From NCBI RefSeq assembly GCF_003611735.1, contig NZ_RAWG01000002.1, positions 33,948 through 97,947 on the forward strand: DNA of 64,000 nt. The letters are read 5' to 3'. A program made the position numbers and the translations under genes. Source of the DNA: Corallococcus sicarius (lineage in GTDB: Bacteria > Myxococcota > Myxococcia > Myxococcales > Myxococcaceae). This document shows positions 38,051 to 46,648 of the stretch, piece after piece (within the stretch, counting starts at the first letter, position 1; every line of letters starts with the position of its first letter). The notes under the pieces were generated by a model that saw only the letters and a list, made by a program, of their open reading frames with translations, was not told the origin of the DNA and ran no database searches.

Positions 38051-38677
38051 CTATGGCCCTACTGGGGACTCACGCCGGCGCGTCAGCGCCCGCACGCCCA
38101 GCCCCAGCGCCGCCACCACCAGCAACCCGATGACCCCGTACTGGTAGCGCGACACCAGCAGCGTCAGCCGCTCCAGGTTGCCGCCCACCGCCATGCCCAG
38201 CCCCAGCACCAGCCCGCTGTGCGCCAGCGCGGACACCGCCCCCAGCGCCAGCGCGTTGACGCGGGGCACGTGCGCCGCCCCCGCCGCGATGAAGATGACG
38301 CCCCGGATGCCGGGCAGGAACCGGTTCACCAACAGCAGCCACGGCCCCGCGCGCCGCATCCGCGCCTGCACCGCCTCCAGCTTCGCGTGCGTGAGCCCGA
38401 AGAACGAGCGCCCCGGGTTCGCCTCGAAGCGCCGCGCCAGCCACCGGCCCACCGCGTAGTTGATGGCCGCGCCCAGCACGCTGCCCACCGTCACCACGCC
38501 CAGCACCAGCCACCAGGGCTTCTCCCCCCGCACGGCATAGATGCCGCCCATCAACACCACCGTGTCCCCGGGAAACGGCGGCACCACGTACTCCAGCAGC
38601 GCCGCCACGCCGAGCACCAGGAACCCGAACGGCCCCAGCGCTCCAATCAGCTTGTCGACGTGCTCGATGAACACCAT
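38051..38677 (-). CDS. DedA family membrane protein
   Basis: A 208-aa integral membrane protein from ATG 38677. It shows the DedA/SNARE-associated (VTT) signature: YVVPPFPGDTVVLMGGIYA with the conserved Glu/Asp-Pro-Gly region, then NRFLPGIRGVIFIAAGAAH with the two essential Arg residues. The family scrambles or flips undecaprenyl phosphate and phosphatidylethanolamine and supports membrane homeostasis. Upstream in-frame codons to 38776 are probably untranslated. Confidence 0.88.
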   Translation of the reverse strand: MVFIEHVDKLIGALGPFGFLVLGVAALLEYVVPPFPGDTVVLMGGIYAVRGEKPWWLVLGVVTVGSVLGAAINYAVGRWLARRFEANPGRSFFGLTHAKLEAVQARMRRAGPWLLLVNRFLPGIRGVIFIAAGAAHVPRVNALALGAVSALAHSGLVLGLGMAVGGNLERLTLLVSRYQYGVIGLLVVAALGLGVRALTRRRESPVGP

Positions 38678-38794
38678 CCGCGGGACACCCTTGCCTGGAG
38701 GACTCCGCGCGAGACTTAAGTCGCATCCCCGCCCGGGGAAACCCTGGAGGCCCACCCCGCACGCGGCGGTGAACACGCCGGGCCTGAAGCGGAA

Positions 38795-39859
38795 CTACCG
38801 GGCCGCTGGCCCGGGCGACGGCAGCACCGTGCCGCCGTACTGGCTGGCCGCCAGCGTGCCGCACGCGGCGCCAATCTCCTTGCCGCCCGAATAGCGCCGC
38901 GCGATGGGCGCCTTCAGAATCTGGAGGTGGTCGCGAAACGCGCTCAACTCCTCCGCCGTGGGCGGCAGGTACTTGCCCGTCGGGTCCGTCACGTCGATGA
39001 GGTCCACCTTGATGGGGATGCCCTCGAACGCGACCTTCAGCGCCTCCGCGTCCTCGCGCCCCAGGTTGAAGCCCTGGATGGCCACGTAGGCGATCATCGC
39101 CCGCTCGCGCCGGACCTCGCTGTACTCGCGGATGGCCTCGATGAGCTCCGGCAACGGGTGCGTCTTCTCGATGGGGAGCACCTTCGCGCGCTTCTCCGGG
39201 ATGGCGCTCGTCACGGAGAACGCCAGCCGGAACGGATGCCCCTCGCGCGTGTAGCGCCGGATGGCCGGCACGTGCCCCGCCGTGGAGAAGGTGATGGCCG
39301 TGCCGGAGATGGAGAAGCCCGCCGGGTGCGAGAGGATCTGCGCCGCGCGCAGCGTCTCCTTGTAGTTGAGCAGCGGCTCGCCCATCCCCATGAAGACCAC
39401 GCCGCCCACCCGGCGGTCCGCCTCCGCCCGCACCTGCATCACCTGGTCCAGAATCTCCCAGGTCTGGAGGTTGCGCTGGAAGCCCAGCTTTCCCGTCATG
39501 CAGAAGTCGCACGCCAGCGCACAGCCCACCTGGCTGGACACGCAGACGACGTACTTCTCTTCGAAGATGGGGATGCGCACCGCTTCGATGCGGCCGCCCA
39601 GCGGGGACTCGAAGAGGTACTTCACGAAGCCGTCTTCAGCCTGCCGCCGCTCCACCACCGTCAGGGACGGCATCTGGGCCTGGGCCCGGAGCAGGTCGCC
39701 CACCCGGCGCGGCACCTGGGGCGCCTGCGCGACAGCTTCCACGGTGGGACGGGCGTGGGCGAAGACGCCCGCGAACACCTTGCGCACCGCGACAGGAGAG
39801 GGTTGCGCCGGCGCGAGCGCCGCTTCCAGCTCCGGCAGCGAAAGGGATTTCAGGTTCAC
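38795..39859 (-). CDS. rlmN: Dual-specificity 23S rRNA/tRNA adenine-C2 methyltransferase
   Basis: A 354-aa radical SAM enzyme of the RlmN/Cfr family. It methylates A2503 of 23S rRNA and A37 of some tRNAs. It contains the 4Fe-4S motif CALACDFCMTG (CxxxCxxC), VFMGMGEPLLNYKETL, ITFSTAGHVPAIRR and the C-terminal RYSGGKEIGAACGTLAA, whose Cys is the methyl-carrying residue. The GTG at 39859 overlaps the stop of the anti-sigma gene (GTGA), pointing to translational coupling. The more upstream starts of the frame lie inside that gene. Confidence 0.92.
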   Translation of the reverse strand: MNLKSLSLPELEAALAPAQPSPVAVRKVFAGVFAHARPTVEAVAQAPQVPRRVGDLLRAQAQMPSLTVVERRQAEDGFVKYLFESPLGGRIEAVRIPIFEEKYVVCVSSQVGCALACDFCMTGKLGFQRNLQTWEILDQVMQVRAEADRRVGGVVFMGMGEPLLNYKETLRAAQILSHPAGFSISGTAITFSTAGHVPAIRRYTREGHPFRLAFSVTSAIPEKRAKVLPIEKTHPLPELIEAIREYSEVRRERAMIAYVAIQGFNLGREDAEALKVAFEGIPIKVDLIDVTDPTGKYLPPTAEELSAFRDHLQILKAPIARRYSGGKEIGAACGTLAASQYGGTVLPSPGPAAR

Positions 39860-40095
39860 GAGCAGGACTTGATCTTCGAGCGGAGGAACTCGGTCAGCTT
39901 CGCCGAGACCTCCTTGGGCATCTGCCGCGCCATGGCGCGCTTGCACAGCCCGGGGGTGGCCCGATAGGTGCTCATGAACTCCTCGCAGGGCTTGCAGCCC
40001 GACAGGTGCTCCTGGAGATGACGTGCCTCGTCAGCAGGCATCTCACCCTCGAGGAATTCCAGCAGGAGGTTGATGGAATCTTTGCACGTATACAT
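39856..40095 (-). CDS. Zinc-finger anti-sigma factor (ZAS type)
   Basis: A 79-aa protein with the ZAS zinc-binding pattern H-x3-C-x2-C in RHLQEHLSGCKPCEEF, inside a zf-HC2-like helical domain. There is no membrane helix, so it is a soluble anti-sigma. Downstream are further Cys residues (GLCKRAM and the final SCS) that could make it redox-responsive. It lies 65 bases after the ECF sigma gene and overlaps rlmN. It probably holds that sigma factor inactive until a signal releases it. Confidence 0.85.
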   Translation of the reverse strand: MYTCKDSINLLLEFLEGEMPADEARHLQEHLSGCKPCEEFMSTYRATPGLCKRAMARQMPKEVSAKLTEFLRSKIKSCS

Positions 40096-40160
40096 CCGAA
40101 CCTCGGCTGGCTGCGGCTCCCCTCGCTACTGTTCGAAGATGCCGAGGCGCCCTGGGGGTT

Positions 40161-40790
40161 TCACGCCCCGCGATTGTCCCGGTTGTAGAACAGGTCGATG
40201 GCTTCTCGCAGCGCGAGCCGCGCCCGATGCAGGCGGCTCTTGATGGCGGGGATGGAATCCCCCGTCACTTCTGCGATCTGTTCGTAGCTGAGCCCGTCCA
40301 CGTCTTTCAAGAGGAAGACCTCCCGGTAGCCTTCGGGCAGCCGGTCGGCCGCCTGCTGGATGGCCTGCCCCAGCTCCGCGTCCAACGCCTTCTCCTCCGC
40401 GTCCCGGCTCCAGTCCGTGACGGGGTAGTCCGCCAGGGTGCCCCGCTCGGTGAACTCAGGGGCCTGGAGCTCCGCCTCCGCCGCCTGGGCCACCCGCCGG
40501 TGCCGCAGGCGCATGAGCGCGTGGTTCGCCGCGATGCGGTGCACCCAGGAGCCGAAGGCCGCCTCGCCCCGGAAGTCCTTGAGGTGCTGGTAGGCGGACA
40601 GGAAGGTGTCCTGGGTGATTTCGGCCGCGTCCGCTTCCGAGCGCGTCATCCGCAGCGCCAGTCCGTACACCCGGTCCTGGTGCAACCCCACCAGGGCCTC
40701 GAACGCGGACACGTCCCCTTCCTGGGCCCGCCCCAGCAGGAGCCGGTCTTCTTCCTGCCGGTCTTCTTCCTGGGAAGCCTCTTGGGACAT
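40161..40790 (-). CDS. ECF-type RNA polymerase sigma factor
   Basis: A 209-aa sigma-70 family protein from ATG 40790, with ggaagg upstream. Region 2 is clear (FEALVGLHQDRVYGLALRM, AAEITQDTFLSAYQHL, GSWVHRIAANHALMRL), and so is region 4 (LPEGYREVFLLKDVDGLSY, then IPAIKSRLHRARLALR). It is of RpoE type, with an extended acidic N-terminus (SQEEDRQEEDR). With the zinc-finger anti-sigma gene downstream it forms a standard sigma/anti-sigma pair. The gene lies 35 bases downstream of the Mpg gene stop, on the same strand as its neighbours. Confidence 0.92.
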   Translation of the reverse strand: MSQEASQEEDRQEEDRLLLGRAQEGDVSAFEALVGLHQDRVYGLALRMTRSEADAAEITQDTFLSAYQHLKDFRGEAAFGSWVHRIAANHALMRLRHRRVAQAAEAELQAPEFTERGTLADYPVTDWSRDAEEKALDAELGQAIQQAADRLPEGYREVFLLKDVDGLSYEQIAEVTGDSIPAIKSRLHRARLALREAIDLFYNRDNRGA

Positions 40791-40825
40791 GACGCCTTCC
40801 ACCCAACCAGCCGGAACGTTCCGCG

Positions 40826-41410
40826 TCAAGGCCGACGGCGAGGCCGCCGGGAGACGAAGCGGCTGACGTGTCCACTGCCCCGGACCCACAACCTGAAGGG
40901 TTCAGCGGCCCACGCCCCCGCGTACTCCACGCCAATTCGTGGCCCCCGCTCCACAAGCGCCTCCGGCACCGGCGCCCCGGACAACAGGTGCAACCCATCT
41001 GAGTCCAGCCGCTGCCGGTTGTGATTCAGGTTCAGCCCCAGCACCCGGCACAGCCGGCCCGGCCCGTCCGTGCGCTCGCCCGGGGACAGCCCCTCCACCG
41101 GCTCCAGCGCGCGCACCAGCACCGCGGCCCCCACCCCTTCGGCGTCCGTCACCACGTTGAAGCAATGGTGCATGCCGTAGATGAGGTAGACGTACGCGCG
41201 CCCGGCCGGTCCGAACATCACCTCCGTGCGCGCGGTGAGCCCCTTGGACGAGTGGCTCGCCAGGTCCTGCTCGCCCAGGTAGGCCTCCACCTCCACGATG
41301 CGGCCCACGCGCCGACCGTTCACGCCCTCCACCACCAGCAGCGTGCCCAGCAGGTCGCGCGCCACCTCCAGCGCGGGGCGGGCGTAGAAGGCCAGGGGGA
41401 GCGGACTCAT
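40826..41410 (-). CDS. mpg: 3-methyladenine DNA glycosylase (AAG/Mpg family)
   Basis: A 194-aa DNA repair enzyme that excises alkylated purines. The family block is unmistakable: FYARPALEVARDLLG, RIVEVEAYLG with the catalytic Glu, DLASHSSKGLTARTEVMFG, GRAYVYLIYGMHHCFNVV, and GPGRLCRVLGLNLNHN near the end. Length matches bacterial members. The ATG at 41410 is the only sensible start. The gene lies upstream of the sigma gene on the same strand, so the two could be cotranscribed. Confidence 0.92.
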   Translation of the reverse strand: MSPLPLAFYARPALEVARDLLGTLLVVEGVNGRRVGRIVEVEAYLGEQDLASHSSKGLTARTEVMFGPAGRAYVYLIYGMHHCFNVVTDAEGVGAAVLVRALEPVEGLSPGERTDGPGRLCRVLGLNLNHNRQRLDSDGLHLLSGAPVPEALVERGPRIGVEYAGAWAAEPFRLWVRGSGHVSRFVSRRPRRRP

Positions 41411-41496
41411 GGGGCGGGAGCGTGGCTGAACCGGGCCCGGTCGACCAGCGCTTGGGGGAGCTTGCCCTGGGTCGGGGGATGATGGCAGAGGGGCAC

Positions 41497-42126
41497 ATGC
41501 ACCACACCCGCCACGTCCCGCTCGCCCTGATGCTGTTGCTCGCCGCCCCGGGGCTCGGGTGCGGAGATGAGCCCGCCGTCGTCGGCAGCATGCGGGTGCG
41601 GTACGGCGAGACCTGGAAGGACGCCAACGTCTTTCACTACGCCATGTTCCGGTCCAATGCGGACACGCACCCTGACTTCGACTTCTTCCCGGTCTTCACC
41701 ATCTGCAATGCGGACACGCATGTCGATGAGCCGTGGGTGGGCGTGACGGGCCTCTGCGTCAACGTGGACTTCGAGTCCTTCGACCGGGGCAACGGGCCCG
41801 CGACCTTCTCCATCGACGGCACGGTCCAGGTGCCACCGCTGGGGGCCAGGGGCGACATCAACAACAACGTCGACTTCGAAGCCGGCCCTGGCCATTCGCC
41901 GGGGCTGAAGGAGGCCTGGGTGCGGACGAACTGTTCGGCGGATCTCGAGCCGGAGGACCTCCCGCGGAAGATGGCGACCCAGCAGGTTTCCGGCCAGTTC
42001 GTGCTGAAGGAGAACTCCAAGAACAAGCTCAAGGGACATCTGGCGCTGACGGTCAACGGCGAGACGGGCGGCAACTGCCCTGGGGACGCCGCCGAGGTCG
42101 ACCTCCATTTCGACCTCTCCCGCTGA
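41497..42126 (+). CDS. Exported protein of unknown function
   Basis: A 209-aa protein from ATG 41497, with GAGGGG directly upstream. The N-terminus (MHHTRHVPLALMLLLAAPGLGC) is a signal peptide ending in an atypical lipobox (GLGC), so it may be a lipoprotein. The mature part has several Cys residues, and DADTHPDF/NADTHVDE-like repeats (SNADTHPDFDFFP and CNADTHVDEPW). The C-terminal half is beta-rich (QQVSGQFVLKENSKNKLKG, then HLALTVNGETGG). I recognise no family. The open frame starts at 41422, but the shorter start has the signal peptide. Confidence 0.6.
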   Translation: MHHTRHVPLALMLLLAAPGLGCGDEPAVVGSMRVRYGETWKDANVFHYAMFRSNADTHPDFDFFPVFTICNADTHVDEPWVGVTGLCVNVDFESFDRGNGPATFSIDGTVQVPPLGARGDINNNVDFEAGPGHSPGLKEAWVRTNCSADLEPEDLPRKMATQQVSGQFVLKENSKNKLKGHLALTVNGETGGNCPGDAAEVDLHFDLSR

Positions 42127-42387
42127 CGACGTCACGCCCCGCCGAACGTCCATCCACGAACACCCGTGGGACGGCTCCACCCGTCCCTGGCACGCAGGGT
42201 GGGCCCACGGGCGCTCAGGCCCCGGGTGCGGTCATTCCTGCCTCCCGGGGTCGTTCGTCAACCGGTGAGCGCTTCCCATGTCCCCAGGTCCAATATTGGA
42301 GGGTCTCCGCGCCCGGCAGGCAGGCGCTCGCGTCACTCCCTGCGACAGCAGTTCACACCGGCTCCGGGCTGGGGCAGATTGCGCCGC

Positions 42388-43941
42388 ATGTCCACTCCCG
42401 GCCGGCTCTCCGGTCTCCTGCTGCCCCTCTTCTCCCTGCGCTCCAAGACGGACTTCGGCATTGGCGACTTCGGCGCGATGGAAGGCCTCTTCGGTTGGAT
42501 GAAGGCCGCGCGCCAGCGGCTGCTGATGCTACTGCCCCTGCTGCCCACCGCGCCGGGCGACCCCAGCCCCTACGCCACGCGCTCCGCGTTCGGTCTGAAC
42601 CCGCTCTTCATCGACCTGAACCAGGTGCCGGAGTTCCAGGCCACCGGCGGCGAGGCCGCGCTCGACGAAGGTCAGCGCCAGAAGCTGGGCGAGGCCCGCG
42701 CCGCGCCGCGCGTGAGATACGACCTGGTGTTCCCGCTGAAGGACGCCGCGTTCGCGCGCGCCTTCGACCACTTCGAGAAGCACGAGTGGACCCCGCGCAC
42801 GAAGCGCGCCCAGGAGTTCCAGAAGTGGCGCGAGGCGCAAGGTGAATGGCTGGAGAGCTACGCCCTCTTCACCACCCTGAGCGAGCGGGAGGACCGCCGC
42901 CCCTGGTGGCTGTGGCCCGAAGGCCTGAGCACGCGCAAGCCGGAGGCGCTCAAGGCCGCGCAGACGCCCGAGGTGGAGCGCCGCGTGCGCTACCACGCGT
43001 GGCTCCAGTGGCTGGCCGAGGTGCAGTGGAACCAGGTGCGAGCGCAGGCGAAGGCGAAGGACGTGCTGCTGTGCGGCGACGAGCCCTTCATCATCGGGCA
43101 GGACAGCTCCGACTGCTGGGCCCACCCGGACATCCTGCGCCGAGACGCGCGCCTGGGCGTGCCGCCGGACGACTTCTCCGCCACGGGCCAGGACTGGGGC
43201 CTGCCCTACTTCGACTTCGCGGCGATGGAGAAGGACGACTACGCGTGGCTGAAGAAGCGCGCGGCCAAGGCGGCCAGCTACTACGACCTGCGCCGGGTGG
43301 ACCACGCGGTGGGCTACTTCCGCCAGTGGATCCGCGACGACAAGAACCCCACCGGCTACTTCGTCCCGCCGGACGAGGCCACGTGGCGCCGCCAGGGTGA
43401 GAAGCACTTCCGCCTCCTGTCGGAGGGCGCGGGCATCGTCGCGGAGGACCTGGGCGTCATCCCGCCCTTCGTGCGCCAGATCCTCGCGGAGCTGAAGCTG
43501 CCCGGCTACCGCGTGCTGCGCTGGGAGCGCGACGACAACACCTACCGCGACCCGCACGGCTTCCCCGCCGTGTCGCTGGTCACCACGGGCACCCACGACA
43601 CGGAGCCCCAGGCGGAGTGGTGGGAGCAGGCGCGCGAGGACGAGCGCCAGAACGCCGCCCGCGTGTGGCCGGAGTTCCAGGGCGTGGCGGTGACGCGCGA
43701 GTTCACCCCGGAGATCCACCGCGCCACGCTGGCCGCCACGCTCAACGCGGGCTCGGACGTGTGCGTGCTGCCGTGGCAGGACGTGCTGGGCACCCGCGAC
43801 CGCATCAACCTGCCGGGCACCATGGGCGACGCCAACTGGGCCTACCGCATCGCCCAGAACACGGACGCGCTGATGACGGAGCCCCAGACGAAGGACGCCG
43901 CGGAGCGCGTGGCGTGGCTCACCGCGTCCGCGCGCCGCTGA
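42388..43941 (+). CDS. malQ: 4-alpha-glucanotransferase (amylomaltase, GH77)
   Basis: A 517-aa enzyme that transfers alpha-1,4-glucan segments in glycogen and maltodextrin metabolism. GH77 catalytic residues are visible: the nucleophile Asp305 in RRVDHAVGYFRQW, the acid/base Glu353 in IVAEDLGVIPP and the stabilising Asp404 in TGTHDTEPQAEWW. The N-terminus (SGLLLPLFSLRSK, GIGDFGAM) and GDEPFIIGQDS also match. The preceding 261 bases hold no gene. The start at 42388 (MSTPGRLSG) fits the family; the longer frame does not. Confidence 0.93.
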   Translation: MSTPGRLSGLLLPLFSLRSKTDFGIGDFGAMEGLFGWMKAARQRLLMLLPLLPTAPGDPSPYATRSAFGLNPLFIDLNQVPEFQATGGEAALDEGQRQKLGEARAAPRVRYDLVFPLKDAAFARAFDHFEKHEWTPRTKRAQEFQKWREAQGEWLESYALFTTLSEREDRRPWWLWPEGLSTRKPEALKAAQTPEVERRVRYHAWLQWLAEVQWNQVRAQAKAKDVLLCGDEPFIIGQDSSDCWAHPDILRRDARLGVPPDDFSATGQDWGLPYFDFAAMEKDDYAWLKKRAAKAASYYDLRRVDHAVGYFRQWIRDDKNPTGYFVPPDEATWRRQGEKHFRLLSEGAGIVAEDLGVIPPFVRQILAELKLPGYRVLRWERDDNTYRDPHGFPAVSLVTTGTHDTEPQAEWWEQAREDERQNAARVWPEFQGVAVTREFTPEIHRATLAATLNAGSDVCVLPWQDVLGTRDRINLPGTMGDANWAYRIAQNTDALMTEPQTKDAAERVAWLTASARR

Positions 43942-43951
43942 GCTGAAGGCC

Positions 43952-43990
43952 GCTGCCCGGAGCCGCTGGAGCTCCAGCCGCTCCGGCAGC
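43952..43990. terminator. Long bidirectional hairpin between malQ and a lipoprotein gene
   Basis: The two arms (gctgcc-c-ggagc-cg-ctggag and its near-perfect complement) pair over 18 bases with one mismatch and one bulge, and no unpaired bases at the turn. The hairpin lies in the 57 bases between the ends of two convergent genes. It lacks a T-run, but its length makes a terminator role likely. Confidence 0.6.
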
Positions 43991-43998
43991 CGCCGCCC

Positions 43999-44298
43999 TC
44001 AGTCGATGCACTTCACCTGGCCGGGGAAGCCCTCGAACACCGCGCAGCGGCGGTTGGTGTTCGCGCACTCCAGCCGGTCGCAGATGTTCTCCACGACGCA
44101 CAGCGGAGGCGAGCGTCCGAAGTCCAGGAACAGCTCCGCGCAGTAGCGGTAGGGATCCAGGCACCCGGCCCCGCCGCAGTACGGCGTGTCAGAGAGATTC
44201 TCCCCCTCCTTGAGCTTGACCACCTCGTCCTTGTCCACGCCGCAGCCGGTGACGAGCACCAGCGTGGCCGACAACAACACCGCGATTCGCCGGACCAT
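43999..44298 (-). CDS. Small Cys-rich lipoprotein
   Basis: A 99-aa protein from ATG 44298 with a type II signal peptide (MVRRIAVLLSATLVLVTGC). The mature 80 residues contain nine cysteines (YCGGAGCLDPYRYC, CVVENICDRLEC, RRCAVFEGFPGQVKC), suggesting a disulphide-bonded mini-domain like the Cys-rich repeats in many myxobacterial lipoproteins. Function unknown. It is divergent from tamA. Confidence 0.65.
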   Translation of the reverse strand: MVRRIAVLLSATLVLVTGCGVDKDEVVKLKEGENLSDTPYCGGAGCLDPYRYCAELFLDFGRSPPLCVVENICDRLECANTNRRCAVFEGFPGQVKCID

Positions 44299-44464
44299 AG
44301 ACCCCCGAATCTGGCGCACCCCGGGCCCGGTTGCACGCGCCGCGACCACGGCCGGGGCCTAAAGGACATTGCCCCCGGACTGGAGGTCGCGGAATGCGAC
44401 ACTCCTGCCACAAAGAAACATTGGGAAACGCGTCCACCACGGGTGTTCCGCTAAGAAACAGGGC

Positions 44465-46648
44465 GTGGCCGACGTCCGACTCCTCCGACTCCTCCGACTC
44501 CGTTCCGCCGTGCCCCTCGCGCTGGTCGTGCTGCTGACGGCCTGTGCCACCACGTCTTCCGGCCCGCCTTCGGGGCCGAAGGTGAAGTCCCTGGACATCG
44601 AGGGGACGGAGCAGGTGGACGACGGGGACATCAAGGACCGCATCCTCACCTCCGCCACGCCCTGGTACGCGTTCTGGCCGTTCGGCAAGGCGCACTACTT
44701 CGACACCAACGCGTGGCAGGCGGACCTGCGCCGCATCGAGCGGTTCTACCAGGCGCAGGGCTTCTACCAGGCGCAGGTGGAGTCCAACGAGGTGGTGCCC
44801 GACGGCGACAAGGCCGTGCGGCTGAAGGTGGTCGTCAACGAGGGCGCCCCCACCGTCATCGAACGCATCGAACCGCACGGCCTGGAGCCGCTGGGCCAGG
44901 GGCCGGACGCGCCGTCGCAGCGGCAGCGCGAGCGCATCCTGGAGGACCTGCCCATGAGCGTGGGCGACGTGTTCCGCGAGGACACGTGGCTCGTCACCAA
45001 GGACCTGGTGCAGCAGCGGCTCAAGGACCTGGGGTACGCGGAGGCGGAGGTCGGCGGCGAGGTGCGGGTGGACGTGGCCACGCAGAAGGCCGTCGTGGAC
45101 CTGCGGATCAACCCGGGCCTGCGCTACCGCTTCGGCAACATCTTCATCGCCACGGACGCCAACCCACAGGTGCCGCCCCGCCGCATCATCGAACAGACGC
45201 AGGGCGCCGTGCACAAGGGCGACTACTTCAGCGAGACGGCGCTCGCGGAGGCGCAGGCGCGCGTCTTCCGCATGGGCGTCTTCGGCGCGGTGAAGGTGAA
45301 CCGGGGCGCGCCGGACCGGCAGAACGCCACGGTGCCGGTGGTGGTGGACGTGCGCGAGTCGCCCTTCCACTCCATCCGGCTGGGCGGCGGTATCGGCGTG
45401 GACGCCGCGCGCCAGGAAGGCCGCATCCTGGGCGAGTGGAGCAACCGCAACTTCCGCGGAGGCCTGCGGCGCCTCACGCTGCGCGGACGCCTGGGCTACG
45501 CGTTCATCCCCAACGTGCTGTCCAGCCTGCGCAACGACGAGGGCTCCCAGGACGGCCCGGTGTTCGAGTTCACCACCGAGTTCGAACAGCCGCGCTTCCT
45601 CTTCCGCGACGTGCGCCTGCAGGCCTCCGTCACCGCGGAGAAGGGCCTCGAGCAGGCGTACTCGTTCTACGGCGGCTATCTCAAGACGGGCGTCATCTGG
45701 CAGCCCCACGAGTCCTTCTCCGTCTTCCCCTCGTACAACCTCCAGCTCTACCGGCTGAAGGGACAGGTGACGGCGGATGAGAGCGTCCCGCCCATCATCC
45801 TGGGCTGCAACAACCCGGAGGGAAAGTGCGACGTGGCGCTGAGCTTCCTGGAGGTGGCGTTCGCCTGGGACCGGCGCGACGACCGCACCGAGCCGCGCGA
45901 CGGCTACTACGTGGGGCTGTCCCTGCAGAAGGGCGGCGGGCCGTTCTTCGGCAACTACGACTACGTCCGGGTGCTGCCGGACCTGCGCTACTACCACTCC
46001 ATCGGGGAGAACAAGGACCTGACGCTGGCGGTGAAGCTGCGCATGGGCACGCTGGATCCGGCGGGCGGCGGCCAGAGCTCCATCGTCACCCGCTTCTTCT
46101 CCGGCGGCGCCACCTCCATGCGCGGCTTCAACGGCCAGCGCCTGTCGCCCATGACGCCCCTGGCGCCCACCTACAAGGAGGACGACGACGGCAACCGGCT
46201 GCTGGACGCGAACGGCAACCCCATCCTGGAGGACTGGGACACCGTGCCCGTGGGCGGCAACAGCCTGTTCGAGAGCGCCGTGGAGCTGCGCTACATGCTG
46301 ACGAAGAGCCTGATGCTCGCCGTCTTCTACGATTCCGGCCTCGTGGGCGTGCAGAACTTCCTGGGCAAGAACTCGCCCAAGCTGTTTGGTCCCGAGCACT
46401 ACCACGCCCTGGGCGCCGGCCTGCGCTACCTCACCGTGGTGGGCCCCCTCCGACTGGACATCGCCCGGCGGTTGAACATCGGGCGGGGATTGCCCGTCAG
46501 CGATCCCGGATACATCTATCCGTCCTCCGGTGGATGTCTGGGCTTCGGACGCAAGTTCGACAAGGCCTCGACTTCTCCGGAAGCCGCGTTCGCGGGTGCC
46601 CCTGAAGGGCTGTGCGCGGTCCATATCTCCATTGGAGAGGCGTTTTGA
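44465..46648 (+). CDS. tamA: TamA-like Omp85 outer-membrane protein with lipoprotein signal
   Basis: A 727-aa protein from GTG 44465. The signal peptide ends in LVVLLTAC, a full lipobox, so the protein should be N-terminally lipidated, unusual for the Omp85 family. POTRA domains occupy about residues 40-330 (VKSLDIEGTEQVDDGDI; RIERFYQAQGFYQAQV; LRYRFGNIFIATDANP). The C-terminal 16-strand barrel has Omp85 hallmarks such as GGATSMRGFNGQRLSP and LTVVGPLRLDIARRL. TamA and TamB help insert outer-membrane proteins and move lipids to the outer membrane. The stop overlaps the tamB start (TTGA). Confidence 0.85.
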   Translation: MADVRLLRLLRLRSAVPLALVVLLTACATTSSGPPSGPKVKSLDIEGTEQVDDGDIKDRILTSATPWYAFWPFGKAHYFDTNAWQADLRRIERFYQAQGFYQAQVESNEVVPDGDKAVRLKVVVNEGAPTVIERIEPHGLEPLGQGPDAPSQRQRERILEDLPMSVGDVFREDTWLVTKDLVQQRLKDLGYAEAEVGGEVRVDVATQKAVVDLRINPGLRYRFGNIFIATDANPQVPPRRIIEQTQGAVHKGDYFSETALAEAQARVFRMGVFGAVKVNRGAPDRQNATVPVVVDVRESPFHSIRLGGGIGVDAARQEGRILGEWSNRNFRGGLRRLTLRGRLGYAFIPNVLSSLRNDEGSQDGPVFEFTTEFEQPRFLFRDVRLQASVTAEKGLEQAYSFYGGYLKTGVIWQPHESFSVFPSYNLQLYRLKGQVTADESVPPIILGCNNPEGKCDVALSFLEVAFAWDRRDDRTEPRDGYYVGLSLQKGGGPFFGNYDYVRVLPDLRYYHSIGENKDLTLAVKLRMGTLDPAGGGQSSIVTRFFSGGATSMRGFNGQRLSPMTPLAPTYKEDDDGNRLLDANGNPILEDWDTVPVGGNSLFESAVELRYMLTKSLMLAVFYDSGLVGVQNFLGKNSPKLFGPEHYHALGAGLRYLTVVGPLRLDIARRLNIGRGLPVSDPGYIYPSSGGCLGFGRKFDKASTSPEAAFAGAPEGLCAVHISIGEAF

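Noticed and set aside
44189..46624. Minus-strand frame of 811 codons opposite tamA
   Set aside because: Antisense shadow; the plus strand has POTRA and barrel motifs.
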